Translations under genes and position numbers: made by a program | From: Corynebacterium kutscheri | GTDB lineage: Bacteria > Actinomycetota > Actinomycetes > Mycobacteriales > Mycobacteriaceae | DNA: 64,000 bases | Direction of reading: 5' to 3' | Assembly (NCBI RefSeq): GCF_000980835.1 | Contig: NZ_CP011312.1 | Location: 1,178,001 to 1,242,000 of the forward strand | Part shown: positions 41,647 through 51,995 of the stretch, in pieces | Layout of the letters: the number at the start of each line of letters is the position of its first letter | Numbering within the stretch: the stretch's first letter is position 1 | Notes under the pieces: generated by a model | Told to the model about the DNA's origin: nothing | Seen by the model: only the letters and a program-made list of their open reading frames with translations | Database searches by the model: none

Positions 41647-42855
41647 TTATGAATCAAAGTTCAAACGACGCGCAATATTATCCTGATATGCAGCAATATT
41701 GCGTTGTGTTTCGAGGAGCGAATCCCCACCAAACTTATCGAGTACATTTTTTGCTAGCACCAATGCAACCATGGCTTCTGCGACCACACCTGCTGCGGGC
41801 ACCGCAACAACATCAGAACGCTGGTGTATGCCACTAGCTTTCTTACCAGTTGTCATATCAATGGTTTGCAAAGCCCGTGGAACAGTTGAAATAGGTTTCA
41901 TAGCTGCTCGAACGCGCAGTGTTTCCCCGTTCGTCATACCACCTTCGATACCACCAGCACGATTACTTAATCGATGAATGCCTGTTTCATCACGCACTAT
42001 TTCATCATGCGCTTCTGAACCACGTCGTCGGGCTTCTTCAAAGCCATCCCCGATTTCTACTGCTTTAATCGCTTGGATTCCCATAAGCGCAGAGGCAAGT
42101 TGTGCATCAAGCCGCGACTCAGATGAAACATGACTGCCTAAACCAATAGGCAATCCATCAACGATGACTTCAACGACTCCGCCTAAAGTATCGCCTTGTT
42201 TCTTAGCTTCCTCGATTTCTGCAATCATTGATTCTTCTGCTTGCTTATCATAAGCGCGCACTGGGGATCTATCAATATCCTCACAGTCGGAAAAAGTTGG
42301 TGAAACACCAGTATATGGCTCTGAACGACCAATTGAAATGACGTGAGAAAAGACTTCCACCTGAAGGGTTTCTCTTAAAAAGTTACGCGCCACTGTTGCT
42401 GCGGCAACTCGTGCAGCGGTTTCTCGTGCTGAGGCGCGTTCTAAAATTGGGCGTGCTTCATCAAAATCATATTTCAGCATGCCAGCAAAATCCGCGTGTC
42501 CAGGCCTCGGCCTAGTTAATTGAGCTCCTCGACCAGAATTAAGTGCCGTTGCCACAGCTGGATCAGCATAATCAAGTGGATCGGCAGACATAATGGTTGT
42601 CCATTTAGGCCATTCAGTATTAGCAATCATAATGGCGATAGGACTACCTAGCGTCTTGCCATGGCGGACGCCTCCAAGCATCGTTATCTCGTCTTTTTCA
42701 AATTTCATGCGCGCACCGCGTCCATATCCAAGCCGACGGCGAGCAAGCTGATAAGAAATTTCTTCAGTACGGATTGGTACCCCACTAGGCATATTCTCGA
42801 TCATGGCGATCAAAGCCTGCCCGTGTGATTCTCCTGACGTAGTCCAACGAAGCAT
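41647..42855 (-). CDS. aroC: chorismate synthase
   Basis: Last step of the shikimate pathway, using reduced FMN. The 402 residues begin [12 protein letters not shown] and contain the family signatures [27 protein letters not shown] and [18 protein letters not shown]. The ATG at 42855 gives the universal N-terminus; a TTG two codons upstream (42861) is also open. The ribosome binding site is weak. A 60-base gap separates it from the prepilin peptidase gene. Confidence 0.97.
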   Translation of the reverse strand: MLRWTTSGESHGQALIAMIENMPSGVPIRTEEISYQLARRRLGYGRGARMKFEKDEITMLGGVRHGKTLGSPIAIMIANTEWPKWTTIMSADPLDYADPAVATALNSGRGAQLTRPRPGHADFAGMLKYDFDEARPILERASARETAARVAAATVARNFLRETLQVEVFSHVISIGRSEPYTGVSPTFSDCEDIDRSPVRAYDKQAEESMIAEIEEAKKQGDTLGGVVEVIVDGLPIGLGSHVSSESRLDAQLASALMGIQAIKAVEIGDGFEEARRRGSEAHDEIVRDETGIHRLSNRAGGIEGGMTNGETLRVRAAMKPISTVPRALQTIDMTTGKKASGIHQRSDVVAVPAAGVVAEAMVALVLAKNVLDKFGGDSLLETQRNIAAYQDNIARRLNFDS

Positions 42856-42915
42856 GACCAAATTATTCCATATCTTGCGCTTAATACATTATTTTCCTAG
42901 AGAAACATCCCCATT

Positions 42916-43341
42916 TTATGCAATAAAAATTAAACTTGCCGTCAAAGCACCAATGATCATATGTGGGCCATGGGCACAGCTGTATTGTGTTTGTCGACGA
43001 TAAAAAGCTAACTCGATAATTGCTAACAAAGAAGCGATAAAAATAGCTACAAAAACTGCCATAAGATCCACCATGCCTACAAGTATTCCCAGGCTAAGAG
43101 CTAATTTTATGTCCCCGCCACCAATATTTAAGTTCATTAATGCAAGAAAGAAATAAATGCCTAACCATAGTAATCCACCAAATAATGCTTGTGGTTGATC
43201 TACTAGCAAAGCTAGAGTAGTCGTGCCGATAATAGCTGGCAATGTAAGAAAATTTGGCAGTCGTCGATAGCGAAAATCATAGACACAAAGTGAAGTCGCC
43301 CACAATATAATGGCTATTCCTACAAGAATTTTCATCGCCAT
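42916..43341 (-). CDS. small prepilin peptidase (A24 family, methylase-less)
   Basis: Polytopic membrane protein of 141 residues with the aspartic protease signatures of the A24 family: Asp22 in YDFRYRRLPN and Asp77 in GGGD (GxGD). The N-terminal methyltransferase domain of PilD-type enzymes is absent, as in archaeal-type and many actinobacterial versions. No pilin or secretion gene is nearby, so the substrate is unknown. ATG at 43341 with AAGGGA eight bases upstream, ten bases after aroE. Its place between aroE and aroC is conserved in corynebacteria and mycobacteria. Confidence 0.85.
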   Translation of the reverse strand: MAMKILVGIAIILWATSLCVYDFRYRRLPNFLTLPAIIGTTTLALLVDQPQALFGGLLWLGIYFFLALMNLNIGGGDIKLALSLGILVGMVDLMAVFVAIFIASLLAIIELAFYRRQTQYSCAHGPHMIIGALTASLIFIA

Positions 43342-43351
43342 TGCATATCCC

Positions 43352-44188
43352 TTAATCGACTATTCCTAACGCATCTTCTAATGCGGCACGCATATGTTTA
43401 CGTGGTGCTGGGTGTTGTGTGAATTGCTCAAATTGACTCATTGCCTGATGCGCCAACATAACATAGCCACCACATGCCGAAAAACCTCGTTCTCGTGCTT
43501 TTTCCACCAATGGAGTTGGCCAAGGATCATAGATGACGTCGATAAGATTGGTCCGAGCAAGTACATCTAGATATTGACTAATTACTTCTGAAGGAACTGT
43601 AGAAATTAAAAGCTGTGCATAAGTGACAATATCGGCTAATTCTTTTGGTTTAAGTTCCCTAAAAGTACGGTAGTTCAAGGTTATTCCCAACTGATCACAC
43701 AAGGATTGAAGCTCTTGACGACGATCAGTTCGATTAATAACCCAAAGGTTGGAAAAACCTGTTTGTGCAAGCGCCCATATTGCTGATCTAGCTGTGCCAC
43801 CGCTGCCAATAATTACTGCACTGCCTACACCTAAATGAGGGATCGCTAATTCATTGATCGCCCCGATAAGTCCCTCACCATCAGTATTATCGGCATACCA
43901 GCCAGTATCTGTACGTACCAAAGTATTTGCGGAACCAATCAACTGAGCCCGGTTACTAACCGTATTGGCATAGGCCAATGCCGCGAATTTGGCTGGCATA
44001 GTCACTGAAAAACCACGAAACTGCTGATCTGCCTGGGTAACAATATTTGGTAGGGTTTGCGCAGTAGCTTCAATACGAGTGTAGGAAAAAGGCAAACCCA
44101 ACGCCTGATAACCGGCATTATGCAGCACTGGCGATAATGAATGTTCAATTGGCGAACCTAATACTGCAGCGCAGAAAATCTCAGTCAT
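43352..44188 (-). CDS. aroE: shikimate dehydrogenase
   Basis: NADPH-dependent reduction of 3-dehydroshikimate. The 278 residues contain the substrate site SPIEHSLSPVLHN, catalytic Lys67 (VTMPAK) and Asp103 (ADNTDG), and the cofactor loop IGSGGTARSA. ATG at 44188 with AGGGG close upstream. It is the first gene of the aroE-to-nusB run, after the mltG terminator. Confidence 0.95.
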   Translation of the reverse strand: MTEIFCAAVLGSPIEHSLSPVLHNAGYQALGLPFSYTRIEATAQTLPNIVTQADQQFRGFSVTMPAKFAALAYANTVSNRAQLIGSANTLVRTDTGWYADNTDGEGLIGAINELAIPHLGVGSAVIIGSGGTARSAIWALAQTGFSNLWVINRTDRRQELQSLCDQLGITLNYRTFRELKPKELADIVTYAQLLISTVPSEVISQYLDVLARTNLIDVIYDPWPTPLVEKARERGFSACGGYVMLAHQAMSQFEQFTQHPAPRKHMRAALEDALGIVD

Positions 44189-44257
44189 ATCCCCTAGTCT
44201 GGCATAGCACTTATACCCTAAACAACGAGTTTTGCTTTTCCTTACTCTTATGCGGGT

Positions 44258-44291
44258 ATAAAAATACCGCCCCAGGAAAAACCTGGAGCGG
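44258..44291 (-). terminator. intrinsic terminator after mltG
   Basis: CCGCCCCAGG (44267-44276) and CCTGGAGCGG (44282-44291) pair over ten positions with one C/A mismatch and a 5-base loop. On the minus strand the stem is followed by TATTTTTATA. Confidence 0.85.
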
Positions 44292-44302
44292 ATAATTTTA
44301 AG

Positions 44303-45454
44303 TTAGCGGTTCGAGCTAAGAACCCCATTATTAATGGAATCAGCAGTAGCTGCTTGGTGTTCTTCAAAAGTATTGCTAAACACTGTCGTGCCATCCATAT
44401 CGACAGTGACAAAGAATAACCAGTCACCATCAGCAGGGTTTTCCATAGCTTCAATAGCTTCTTTTGATGGACTTGCAATAGGAGTTTCTGGCAGGCCATC
44501 CATAGCATAAGTATTCCACGCCGTTACTCGAGCACGATCTTCATCCGTAGTAGCTACTTCTTGTTCGGAAAGACCATAATTCACTGTGGAATCAAACTCT
44601 AACCGCATAGGTTCAGCCAACCGGTTTAAGATCACCCGTGCAACCTTATCGAAATCACCAGCCGGAGCTTCCCGCTCAATAAGGGAAGCCGCAGTAAGAA
44701 GTTCATAGGCAGTAAGACCAATGGCTTCTGCACGACCTTCAATATCAGTGGATGCATAAACTTCAGCAGAAGCAGTAATCAACTGGGTTAAAATGGCTTG
44801 AGCATCATCACTAGGGTTTACTACATATTCTCCAGGAACAATTAACCCTTCTAGGCGGCGAGGATCTTCACCACGAGCAATAACCTGAGGAATTGCCCAA
44901 CTAGGAACCCCTAAAACAGCAGGGTCAACCGTTGCTGCTACTTTCTGCAACTCTTCTACAGTAATGCAATTGGTTGAACCTTCGGTGCACGTAACCTCAG
45001 CGATCTGTGAATAAATACCCAGTCGCGTTCCACCAGCGACCACACTGACATCCATTAAGGTTGCCCCACCATGAATATCAAGCAAATCAACTAGATTATT
45101 TGGATCAACTAACGCAGCAACAGCTTCCTTAGCACTCATATGTTCCTGAAGTCGATAAAAACCTGGAACTACTGAGCTTGCCTTCGGATTATTTGCTGCT
45201 GCGGTTTGGAAAGCAGAGTTAGTCGCTACAATGTTGCGTTTTACCAATTCTGGACCAAGCTCAGACATGCTCGACCCTTCCTTGATCTCAACCAGCTGCA
45301 TTACTCCGTTACCGCTTCCTTCGTAATCTGTAGGCGTGCGATTACTCATAGAAACAGCAATATACACAACCGCACCGACAATAAGCGTCAGCGCTGTAAT
45401 CATTACTGCTAGTCCGCGCTGACGGCGCTTAACGTATTTGGGTTCCATCCGCAT
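44303..45454 (-). CDS. mltG: endolytic murein transglycosylase MltG (YceG family)
   Basis: Membrane-anchored enzyme thought to cut nascent glycan strands and end their elongation. The 383 residues have a short basic cytosolic start, one membrane helix (about 16-36), a LysM-like region and the YceG catalytic domain with the conserved glutamate in SLIEREAP (Glu260 or Glu262) and LEFDSTVNYGL. ATG at 45454, or ATG two codons later; GAAAGG lies about 14 bases upstream. It is preceded by ruvX with an 89-base gap. Confidence 0.93.
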   Translation of the reverse strand: MRMEPKYVKRRQRGLAVMITALTLIVGAVVYIAVSMSNRTPTDYEGSGNGVMQLVEIKEGSSMSELGPELVKRNIVATNSAFQTAAANNPKASSVVPGFYRLQEHMSAKEAVAALVDPNNLVDLLDIHGGATLMDVSVVAGGTRLGIYSQIAEVTCTEGSTNCITVEELQKVAATVDPAVLGVPSWAIPQVIARGEDPRRLEGLIVPGEYVVNPSDDAQAILTQLITASAEVYASTDIEGRAEAIGLTAYELLTAASLIEREAPAGDFDKVARVILNRLAEPMRLEFDSTVNYGLSEQEVATTDEDRARVTAWNTYAMDGLPETPIASPSKEAIEAMENPADGDWLFFVTVDMDGTTVFSNTFEEHQAATADSINNGVLSSNR

Positions 45455-45543
45455 AAATAAGCGGGCCTTTCGTCGTAGAATTTTCGGCGCTCGTTGTGCC
45501 TAGGTTACCTCTACACTAATAGAACAGAAGAAAAAACCGGGTA

Positions 45544-46050
45544 TTATTCGCCCAATCTCAAAGTATTTCTTCGTCCATCTAGCCAAGATTGTAAAATTTC
45601 CACCGCTGCTACCTGGTCAATAACTTTACGCCCGGCTTTCTCTTTTACCCCCGCAGCCCGCAGCGCATGTGTAGCAACAACTGTAGTAAGCCGTTCATCG
45701 CCAAGGCGCACCGGAATATTTTTTCCAGATTTTTCTATCCTGCGTGCAATGCGTTTTGCAATGGTGGTGGCATGTCGAACACTTTGGGAGCCATTACCTT
45801 TAAGATCACGCGGCAATCCAACGACAACCTCTACTACCTCATAATGAGAAACTAACTCGATAATGCGATCAATATCTTCTTGATCACTATCGCATAGGTC
45901 AGTTTTGCGAGGGACGGTTTCTACCGGAGTTGCCATAATTGCGTCTCGATCAGAAACCGCGATTCCGATACGAACTGTTCCTACATCAATACCTAAACGT
46001 CGTCCTACTCCAGGATCATTGTGTCCAGGTTTATCTGGTATAACGTCCAC
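45544..46050 (-). CDS. ruvX: RuvX/YqgF pre-16S rRNA nuclease family
   Basis: RNase H-like fold protein implicated in 16S rRNA 5'-end processing and, in mycobacteria, in Holliday junction resolution. The 168 residues contain the first catalytic Asp in [11 protein letters not shown], the conserved [10 protein letters not shown] and DERLTT segments. GTG start at 46050 with GGGGAG about seven bases upstream. The alaS-ruvX-mltG-aroE order is shared by most actinobacteria, but here a strong hairpin lies between alaS and ruvX. Confidence 0.93.
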   Translation of the reverse strand: MDVIPDKPGHNDPGVGRRLGIDVGTVRIGIAVSDRDAIMATPVETVPRKTDLCDSDQEDIDRIIELVSHYEVVEVVVGLPRDLKGNGSQSVRHATTIAKRIARRIEKSGKNIPVRLGDERLTTVVATHALRAAGVKEKAGRKVIDQVAAVEILQSWLDGRRNTLRLGE

Positions 46051-46096
46051 AAAATCTCCCCACTATCATCGCTACTCCTCTTTTAAATAGAGTGCT

Positions 46097-46142
46097 AAAA
46101 GACATCGGCTAAGCACCACATAATCTATGGTGCTTAGCCGAT
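46097..46142 (-). terminator. strong terminator after alaS
   Basis: A perfect 15-bp stem (ATCGGCTAAGCACCA at 46104-46118, its complement at 46128-46142) with a 9-base loop; on the minus strand it ends in GTCTTTTAG. One of the longest perfect hairpins in the window. Confidence 0.9.
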
Positions 46143-46181
46143 AAAATCTATAACTTCATAGCCTTAACACGCAAAACCATA

Positions 46182-48854
46182 TTAAGCATAGTTAGCTAAT
46201 TGTTCCCGCAAAGCCTCGAAGCCAGCCGGAAGCGCCTCAATCTTAGTGCCAGATCCCTGCGCAATATCTGGCTTTCCGCCACCGCGTCCGTCAATATAGT
46301 TATTCAACGTCTTGACCAAATCACCGGCTTTTACACCACGAGCAATTGCTGGCTTAGAAACACCAACCACAAAAGGAACCTTGCCATTGCCGTCTTCACT
46401 AACCAGTATTAGAACACCAGCACGATCAGTACTACGATTGATACCTTCGACAACCATGGTGCGCATATCACTAGCAGAAATTCCCTTTTGCAAGCGCATT
46501 GCGGCAAAGATGAAACCATTGACTTCAATAGCACCAGCAATCAGTTCTGACGCTTGGTTAGCCAATTGTCGACGGCGCATTTCCTCAAGATTTTTTTCAG
46601 CTTCTTTTAGTTTTTCAGTCAGCGCCTCAATACGTGCCGGTACTTCTTCAGCAGGAGCCTTCAAACTAGTAGCTAAACCTTCGATAAGTGCGCGTTCACG
46701 AGAAAGGTAACGGAAAGAATCCAGACCGGAATAGGCTTCGATACGACGCACACCTGAACCAATAGAAGACTCACCAAGAATCGACACTGGGCCGATCTGT
46801 GCCGAGGAATCCACATGGGTACCACCACATAATTCCATAGAAAATGGGTCACCGATTTTGATTACTCGCACAACATCGCCATAGTTCTCACCGAAAAGTG
46901 CCATAGCACCCATGGCTTTAGCCTCGGCCAGGCTAGTTTCAATGGTTTCTACTTCCCAGTCTGCATCGACAGCTTCATTGGTCAGATTTTCAATCCGCAA
47001 TAATTGTTCTGGGGTAAGCTGCTCAGTGTAATTGAAATCGAAACGTACATAACCTGGTCGGTTCAAAGATCCTGCCTGAACAGCAGTAGGGCCTAGAATA
47101 TCGCGCAGAGCAGCATGAATAAGGTGGGTAGCTGTATGGGCTTGGCGAGCCTGGTGACGCCACTTTTTATCTACCTGTGCAAGCACGGTGTCGCCAACGC
47201 TTAACCCGCCAGAAGCAACCTTAGCTTTATGTACCCAAAGTTTCTTACCCACCTTTTGTACATCATTAATGTTAAGCACAGTGTCGCCAACGATGATCTG
47301 ACCATGATCACCCATCTGACCACCAGACTCAGCATAAAGTGGAGTCTGATCTAGGATAACTTCGACTTCATCACCTTCTGCTGCCTCAAAGACCTTTTCG
47401 CCTTGTAAGACCAAACCTAGTACTTTTGCCTCACTGCTTAGCTCTTCATAACCAGTGAACTCGGTCGGATGTTCGTCTACCCATTCCCGGTATATCGAAA
47501 GGTCAGCATGTCCATGCTTTTTTGCCCTAGAGTCTGCTTTTGCGCGCGCACGCTGCTCGGCCATAAGAGTATCGAAACCAGTGGTATCGACTCCTAAGCC
47601 AGCTTCTGCAGCCATCTCTAGGGTGAGGTCAATCGGGAAACCATAGGTATCGTGCAAAGCAAATGCTTTTTCACCACCCACGACGCTACCACCTGCAGCT
47701 TTTACTTCTTGTGCTGCCTGTTCGAAAAGCTCGGTACCAGATTCCAAAGTTTTCAAAAAGGCTTTTTCTTCGGTCACAGCTACTCGAAGGATTCGTTCCC
47801 GATTTTCGCTAATCTCTGGGTATGACGGAGTCATGGTATCCATAATGGTTTCCATAAACCGAGCCATCGTAGGCTGGGTAGCGCCTAAAAGACGTGCTGA
47901 ACGAATAATACGGCGCAATAGGCGGCGCAAAATATAACCGCGTCCCTCATTACCGGGAGTTACACCGTCGAGAATAAGCATCATGCCGGTACGCGAATGG
48001 TCTGCAATTACTCGGAAACGAATATCATCTTGGTGTTTAGCGCCATATTTTGTTCCGGTTAATGTTTCTGCGGCAACAATAACTGGACGCAGCAAATCGG
48101 TCTCATAAACGTTATCGACACCTTGCAAAATGCAGGCAACGCGTTCTACGCCAAGACCGGTATCAATATTTTTCTTTGGTAGTGGGCCTAGAATTTCAAA
48201 ATTGTCTTTGCCGATACCCTCGCCGCGTTCTTTTTCCATGAAGACGAGGTTCCAGATTTCCATATAGCGATTATCATCAGCTATTGGTCCACCCTCGGCA
48301 CCGTATTCAGCACCGCGGTCATAATAGATCTCTGAACAGGGACCACATGGACCAGGAATACCCATTGACCAATAATTATCAGCCATACCTAGGCGTTGAA
48401 TACGCTCGGCGGGCACACCAATCTGCTTCTCCCAAATATCGGCAGCTTCATCATCGTCAAGATAAACGGTTACCCATAGCCGCTCTGGGTCTAGTCCATA
48501 GCCACCTTCTGCAACAGAACCAGTTAATAGCCCCCAAGCATTTTTAATAGCACCTTCTTTAAAATACTGGCCAAAGGAGAAATTTCCGGCCATTTGGAAA
48601 AAGGTGTTGTGCCTAGTGGTAATACCTACCTCTTCGATGTCTAAGGTACGTACACACTTTTGAATAGAGGTAGCAGTACCATTAGCAAAAGGAGGATTCT
48701 GTTGACCAAGGAAATAAGGTTTAAACGGAACCATGCCGGCATTGACGAACAGCAGGTTCGGATCATCTAGGATCAGGGATGCACTTGGTACCGCAGTGTG
48801 TCCTGCTTTAACGAAGTGATTAGTAAATCGTTCCCGAATCTCATGGGTCTGCAC
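46182..48854 (-). CDS. alaS: alanyl-tRNA synthetase
   Basis: Charges tRNA-Ala. The 890 residues show the class II catalytic domain, the editing domain with [11 protein letters not shown] and the distal CGGTH zinc motif ([11 protein letters not shown]), and the C-terminal oligomerisation domain ending in [17 protein letters not shown] start at 48854 with GAGGA about nine bases upstream. It follows rarA with a hairpin in the 171-base gap. Confidence 0.98.
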   Translation of the reverse strand: MQTHEIRERFTNHFVKAGHTAVPSASLILDDPNLLFVNAGMVPFKPYFLGQQNPPFANGTATSIQKCVRTLDIEEVGITTRHNTFFQMAGNFSFGQYFKEGAIKNAWGLLTGSVAEGGYGLDPERLWVTVYLDDDEAADIWEKQIGVPAERIQRLGMADNYWSMGIPGPCGPCSEIYYDRGAEYGAEGGPIADDNRYMEIWNLVFMEKERGEGIGKDNFEILGPLPKKNIDTGLGVERVACILQGVDNVYETDLLRPVIVAAETLTGTKYGAKHQDDIRFRVIADHSRTGMMLILDGVTPGNEGRGYILRRLLRRIIRSARLLGATQPTMARFMETIMDTMTPSYPEISENRERILRVAVTEEKAFLKTLESGTELFEQAAQEVKAAGGSVVGGEKAFALHDTYGFPIDLTLEMAAEAGLGVDTTGFDTLMAEQRARAKADSRAKKHGHADLSIYREWVDEHPTEFTGYEELSSEAKVLGLVLQGEKVFEAAEGDEVEVILDQTPLYAESGGQMGDHGQIIVGDTVLNINDVQKVGKKLWVHKAKVASGGLSVGDTVLAQVDKKWRHQARQAHTATHLIHAALRDILGPTAVQAGSLNRPGYVRFDFNYTEQLTPEQLLRIENLTNEAVDADWEVETIETSLAEAKAMGAMALFGENYGDVVRVIKIGDPFSMELCGGTHVDSSAQIGPVSILGESSIGSGVRRIEAYSGLDSFRYLSRERALIEGLATSLKAPAEEVPARIEALTEKLKEAEKNLEEMRRRQLANQASELIAGAIEVNGFIFAAMRLQKGISASDMRTMVVEGINRSTDRAGVLILVSEDGNGKVPFVVGVSKPAIARGVKAGDLVKTLNNYIDGRGGGKPDIAQGSGTKIEALPAGFEALREQLANYA

Positions 48855-48894
48855 GTCGGCGTCCTCGCTTTAGAAAAATCTTTTAAATATTTAA

Positions 48895-48923
48895 TCTCAC
48901 TCTTCTTTTTATGAAGCGTGAGA
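48895..48923 (-). terminator. possible terminator between rarA and alaS
   Basis: TCTCAC-CTTC (48895-48905) pairs with GAAG-GTGAGA (48913-48923) with one mismatch and a T-rich loop. On the minus strand it is followed by TTAAATATTT. It lies about 100 bases past the rarA stop and 41 before the alaS start. Confidence 0.5.
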
Positions 48924-49025
48924 CATACCAGGTGATACTTTACCCAAAAATATCGCAAAACCCGCACTCGCTTGCTTTTCGACGAATAAAGTACTCCTTA
49001 CTTGCCTACAAACAATTTTTCTTGT

Positions 49026-50384
49026 CTAGGGATTCCCGCGCACAATGTTACGTAATCGACCAATATATTCCTGAATACGTTTTTCTTGTCCATGATCACT
49101 GGGGTCGTAATAGAGAGCAGCATCAAGTTCTTCTGGAATATAGCGTTGGGTAATAACCCCGCTGGGATGATCATGTGGATACCGGTATCCCACGGCATTA
49201 CCTAATTTTTTTGCTCCCTCATAGTGTCCATCGCGCAAATGCGGTGGAACAGACCCAATCCTTCCAGCATGGACGTCTGCGAGAGCAGAATCAATAGCCA
49301 TAATGACCGAATTGGATTTGGGTGCTGTAGCTAAATAAATTGTCGCCTGAGCTAGTGGGATACGAGCTTCTGGCATTCCAATTAACTGTGCTGCTTCGGC
49401 AGCTGCTACTGCTATTTGTAATGCCTGGGGGTCAGCCATGCCAATGTCTTCACTGGCATGAACAATAAGTCTACGGGCAATAAAGCGTGGGTCTTCCCCA
49501 GCAGCAACCATGCGGGCAAGATAGTGCAATGCAGCATCAACGTCTGAACCACGAATCGATTTAATAAAAGCACTAGTAACGTCATAATGCTGATCCCCAT
49601 CGCGATCATAACGCACAACTGCCCGATCAATATTTTCGGCGATCACTTGTGTAGTTATTATTTGACCATCAGCAACTGCTTCAGCGGTAGCTTCCAAATA
49701 AGTCAACGCACGGCGAGCATCACCTGAAGCTAATACCACCAACTGGGCTAATGCTTCATCATCTATTGTGACGCGGTCATTTAATCCACGTTCATCCTGT
49801 ACTGCACGGAGAATAACCTCTTTAATATCCTCTGGGCTCAGTGAGGTTAATTGCAATAACAATGAACGCGAAAGCAATGGCGCTACCACTGAAAAAGAAG
49901 GGTTCTCCGTGGTAGCTGCAACTAAGAGTACAATCCGATTTTCTACTGCTGCAAGCAGTGCATCTTGTTGAGTTTTAGAAAAACGATGTACCTCATCAAT
50001 AAAAAGAACTGTTTTTTGTCCATGAATAAATGCTTTTCTTGCTTCGGCAATAACCTGCCGTACTTCTTTTACTCCAGAACTTAGTGCAGAAAGACCTACG
50101 AAATTATGTCCAGTAGCAGTAGAAATAAGACTGGCCATCGTTGTCTTACCAGTTCCCGGTGGTCCATAAAGGATCACCGATGCTTCCCCAGAACCTTCAA
50201 CAAGCCGACGCAGTGGTTTACCTGGGCCAAGTAAATGAGATTGTCCTACAACCTCTTCTAAGCTACGTGGTCGCATACGCGCAGCTAAAGGTGAATGTGT
50301 CCCACCACCAAAAACATCCGTATTGGTTGTGGTTTCCTCTGTTATCCTCTGGCATGGATCGTCGAAAAGCCCTTGATCAGGCAA
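49026..50384 (-). CDS. rarA: replication-associated recombination ATPase RarA (MgsA)
   Basis: AAA+ ATPase of the clamp-loader family acting at stalled forks. The 452 residues contain Walker A GPPGTGKT (74-81), the Walker B-like FIDEVHRF and sensor TTENPSFSV, followed by the RarA tetramerisation domain. TTG start at 50384 with AAGGAG five bases upstream. It follows the kinase-like gene by 17 bases. Confidence 0.95.
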   Translation of the reverse strand: MPDQGLFDDPCQRITEETTTNTDVFGGGTHSPLAARMRPRSLEEVVGQSHLLGPGKPLRRLVEGSGEASVILYGPPGTGKTTMASLISTATGHNFVGLSALSSGVKEVRQVIAEARKAFIHGQKTVLFIDEVHRFSKTQQDALLAAVENRIVLLVAATTENPSFSVVAPLLSRSLLLQLTSLSPEDIKEVILRAVQDERGLNDRVTIDDEALAQLVVLASGDARRALTYLEATAEAVADGQIITTQVIAENIDRAVVRYDRDGDQHYDVTSAFIKSIRGSDVDAALHYLARMVAAGEDPRFIARRLIVHASEDIGMADPQALQIAVAAAEAAQLIGMPEARIPLAQATIYLATAPKSNSVIMAIDSALADVHAGRIGSVPPHLRDGHYEGAKKLGNAVGYRYPHDHPSGVITQRYIPEELDAALYYDPSDHGQEKRIQEYIGRLRNIVRGNP

Positions 50385-50401
50385 GAAAACTCCTTAAAGT
50401 A

Positions 50402-51655
50402 TTAGCTATCAAGTACGTCAACCATCCTGCGGGCAAACTGTGCAACTGCCGGCAGTTTAGTATCGGAACCCCTAGCAGCAAAGCGCTCAATGCTTTCAAA
50501 CGTTTCTACTAGATCATTACGCACTAAAACTAATTCTTCGCGGGAATCATCTGTGGTATCAAAGAGTTGTTTACTGGCATCCGAAAATTGTGTAAGCAGG
50601 TCATCAGTATCAAAATCATCAGCCTGGCGTTTAATATAGTCATCTTCGAATGTGTCGCCTACTAGCCCAGCAAGCATTAAAGTTATTGAAGAAAATGCCC
50701 AACCGATCATTGCAGTAGTAATACGAATATGCAAACGGGTGAGATTATTAACATTCGGCCAAATTTTACCGACCTCATTGACCCAGGAATCAATAAAAAC
50801 ATCTGCTTCATCATCTTGGATCGGACGAGAGAACAAAAATTGCGGGAAACCACAAATAACGCACGCAATATCAAAGGTGGCATCTCTAAAACCAGCCGAT
50901 TCATAATCTAAGAAATGCGTGCGTTCGGCAACGATAATATTATCTGGTGAAAGATCAAAGGGAGTAAATGCTCGGTGCTGACCATAAAACAACCGACGAG
51001 CAGAATTTTTAGCTAAGTCTTTTACAATCTGCGGCACTTCAATGCCCTGTTGTTCAATAATATGCTGGCCAACATCAATAGCTCGCACTAAAAAGGCTTC
51101 TCTAAAAGCATTAACTTTTGCTGCTTCTGGGTATTTATGCAGCATTCGCTTCAGTAAAATAAGAAAATCTTCCTCTTTACTAGCCGTATCGGCATGCATT
51201 TTTCCCAGGGCTTCCCCAAGATTACGCAAAATTGATATGCGTAATTCAGCATCATCAGTGTCTAAAAGATCAAAGAAAGTATCACCGTCACCAGAATCAG
51301 TAATTACGACAATCGACTTATCTGCGTCATGAGCAAGCAATACCGGACCGGGACGTACTTCCTCACTAAGTGAAGTAGTAAATTGGTATGCCGCAATTTC
51401 GCGCACGATAGCGGTGTCGTCGACAAGCAAACCTGTCGGTGGCATGTATTTAATAACAACGGAGCGCTGCTGTAAAAAAGGTGAAGGAGCTACTCGTGCG
51501 CGAAGCACCGTTGCGATACCCGACCCATTAAGGCTTTCTACGTCGGAAAGTTGTTGAGTACCACCAAATCTCTGAGAAAGCAGATCTTCTGCGATTGTGA
51601 TGATCTCGGAGGTAGATTGTTCTGACATTGCCGACTTGTTCTCGGTGGTGCTCAT
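50402..51655 (-). CDS. aminoglycoside-phosphotransferase-fold protein, substrate unknown
   Basis: 417-residue protein with the APH/choline kinase fold. Catalytic residues appear intact: Lys69 in VVIKY, the catalytic loop PFDLSPDN with Asp234 and Asn239 (the usual leading His is Pro), and the metal motif FLDYESAGFRD with Asp250 and Glu252. The N-terminal 25 residues are polar. Resistance function is not implied; relatives include maltokinase-like and metabolite kinases. ATG at 51655; AAAGAGAG lies about 11 bases upstream; Met10 is an alternative. Conserved position between aspS and rarA in corynebacteria suggests a housekeeping role. Confidence 0.75.
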   Translation of the reverse strand: MSTTENKSAMSEQSTSEIITIAEDLLSQRFGGTQQLSDVESLNGSGIATVLRARVAPSPFLQQRSVVIKYMPPTGLLVDDTAIVREIAAYQFTTSLSEEVRPGPVLLAHDADKSIVVITDSGDGDTFFDLLDTDDAELRISILRNLGEALGKMHADTASKEEDFLILLKRMLHKYPEAAKVNAFREAFLVRAIDVGQHIIEQQGIEVPQIVKDLAKNSARRLFYGQHRAFTPFDLSPDNIIVAERTHFLDYESAGFRDATFDIACVICGFPQFLFSRPIQDDEADVFIDSWVNEVGKIWPNVNNLTRLHIRITTAMIGWAFSSITLMLAGLVGDTFEDDYIKRQADDFDTDDLLTQFSDASKQLFDTTDDSREELVLVRNDLVETFESIERFAARGSDTKLPAVAQFARRMVDVLDS

Positions 51656-51995
51656 AAAAGAACTCTCTTTCGCTCATTCAGATAAATACCGAATGATTGA
51701 TATGAACGACGCATTTGCTAACCGACCTTTTATTACTTGAGGTCTCCTCTTGACATTATTATGCGCCGTATCTGCGCAGAACCGCAGACTCATAATTGTT
51801 ATCACATGTGTGGTATGGCTCAATGTGGTACGTCCATAATTAGCAAACATACCTAATCCAGAGTGCGAGCTTAGAAACTTACCCACCGTTTTTCATGCTC
51901 CGGACACACACGCCAGGAATAAGCACAGCATTTAGAATCCATCCTCTTACTGTGCTTATCGACGTATACCACCACGTCTGCCTACAGCGTTTTCG
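51656..51995. other. 340-bp region between aspS and the kinase-like gene
   Basis: It holds a TCATTC/GAATGA inverted repeat (51674-51679, 51691-51696) next to the kinase gene's likely -10 region, a TCTGCGCAGA palindrome (51771-51780), and a perfect 10-bp stem ATAAGCACAG/CTGTGCTTAT (51919-51928, 51950-51959) that may end aspS but lacks a U-tract. No gene is seen. Confidence 0.5.
51919..51959 (-). terminator. hairpin downstream of aspS
   Basis: Perfect 10-bp inverted repeat with a 21-base loop, 37 bases past the aspS stop. On the minus strand it is followed by TCCTGG, so it is not a canonical intrinsic terminator; it may be an mRNA-stabilising end. Confidence 0.4.

Noticed and set aside
41183..41686. 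167-codon plus-strand frame opposite aroK
   Set aside because: Ser/Arg/Thr-rich antisense shadow with no family resemblance.
48855..49025. T-box leader ahead of alaS (also considered for aspS and hisS)
   Set aside because: No T-box sequence or specifier-loop layout is visible; the hairpin at 48895-48923 is better explained as a terminator for rarA.
50402..51655. Antibiotic-resistance phosphotransferase
   Set aside because: Only the fold is shared; the gene sits at a conserved housekeeping locus with no mobile-element signs.
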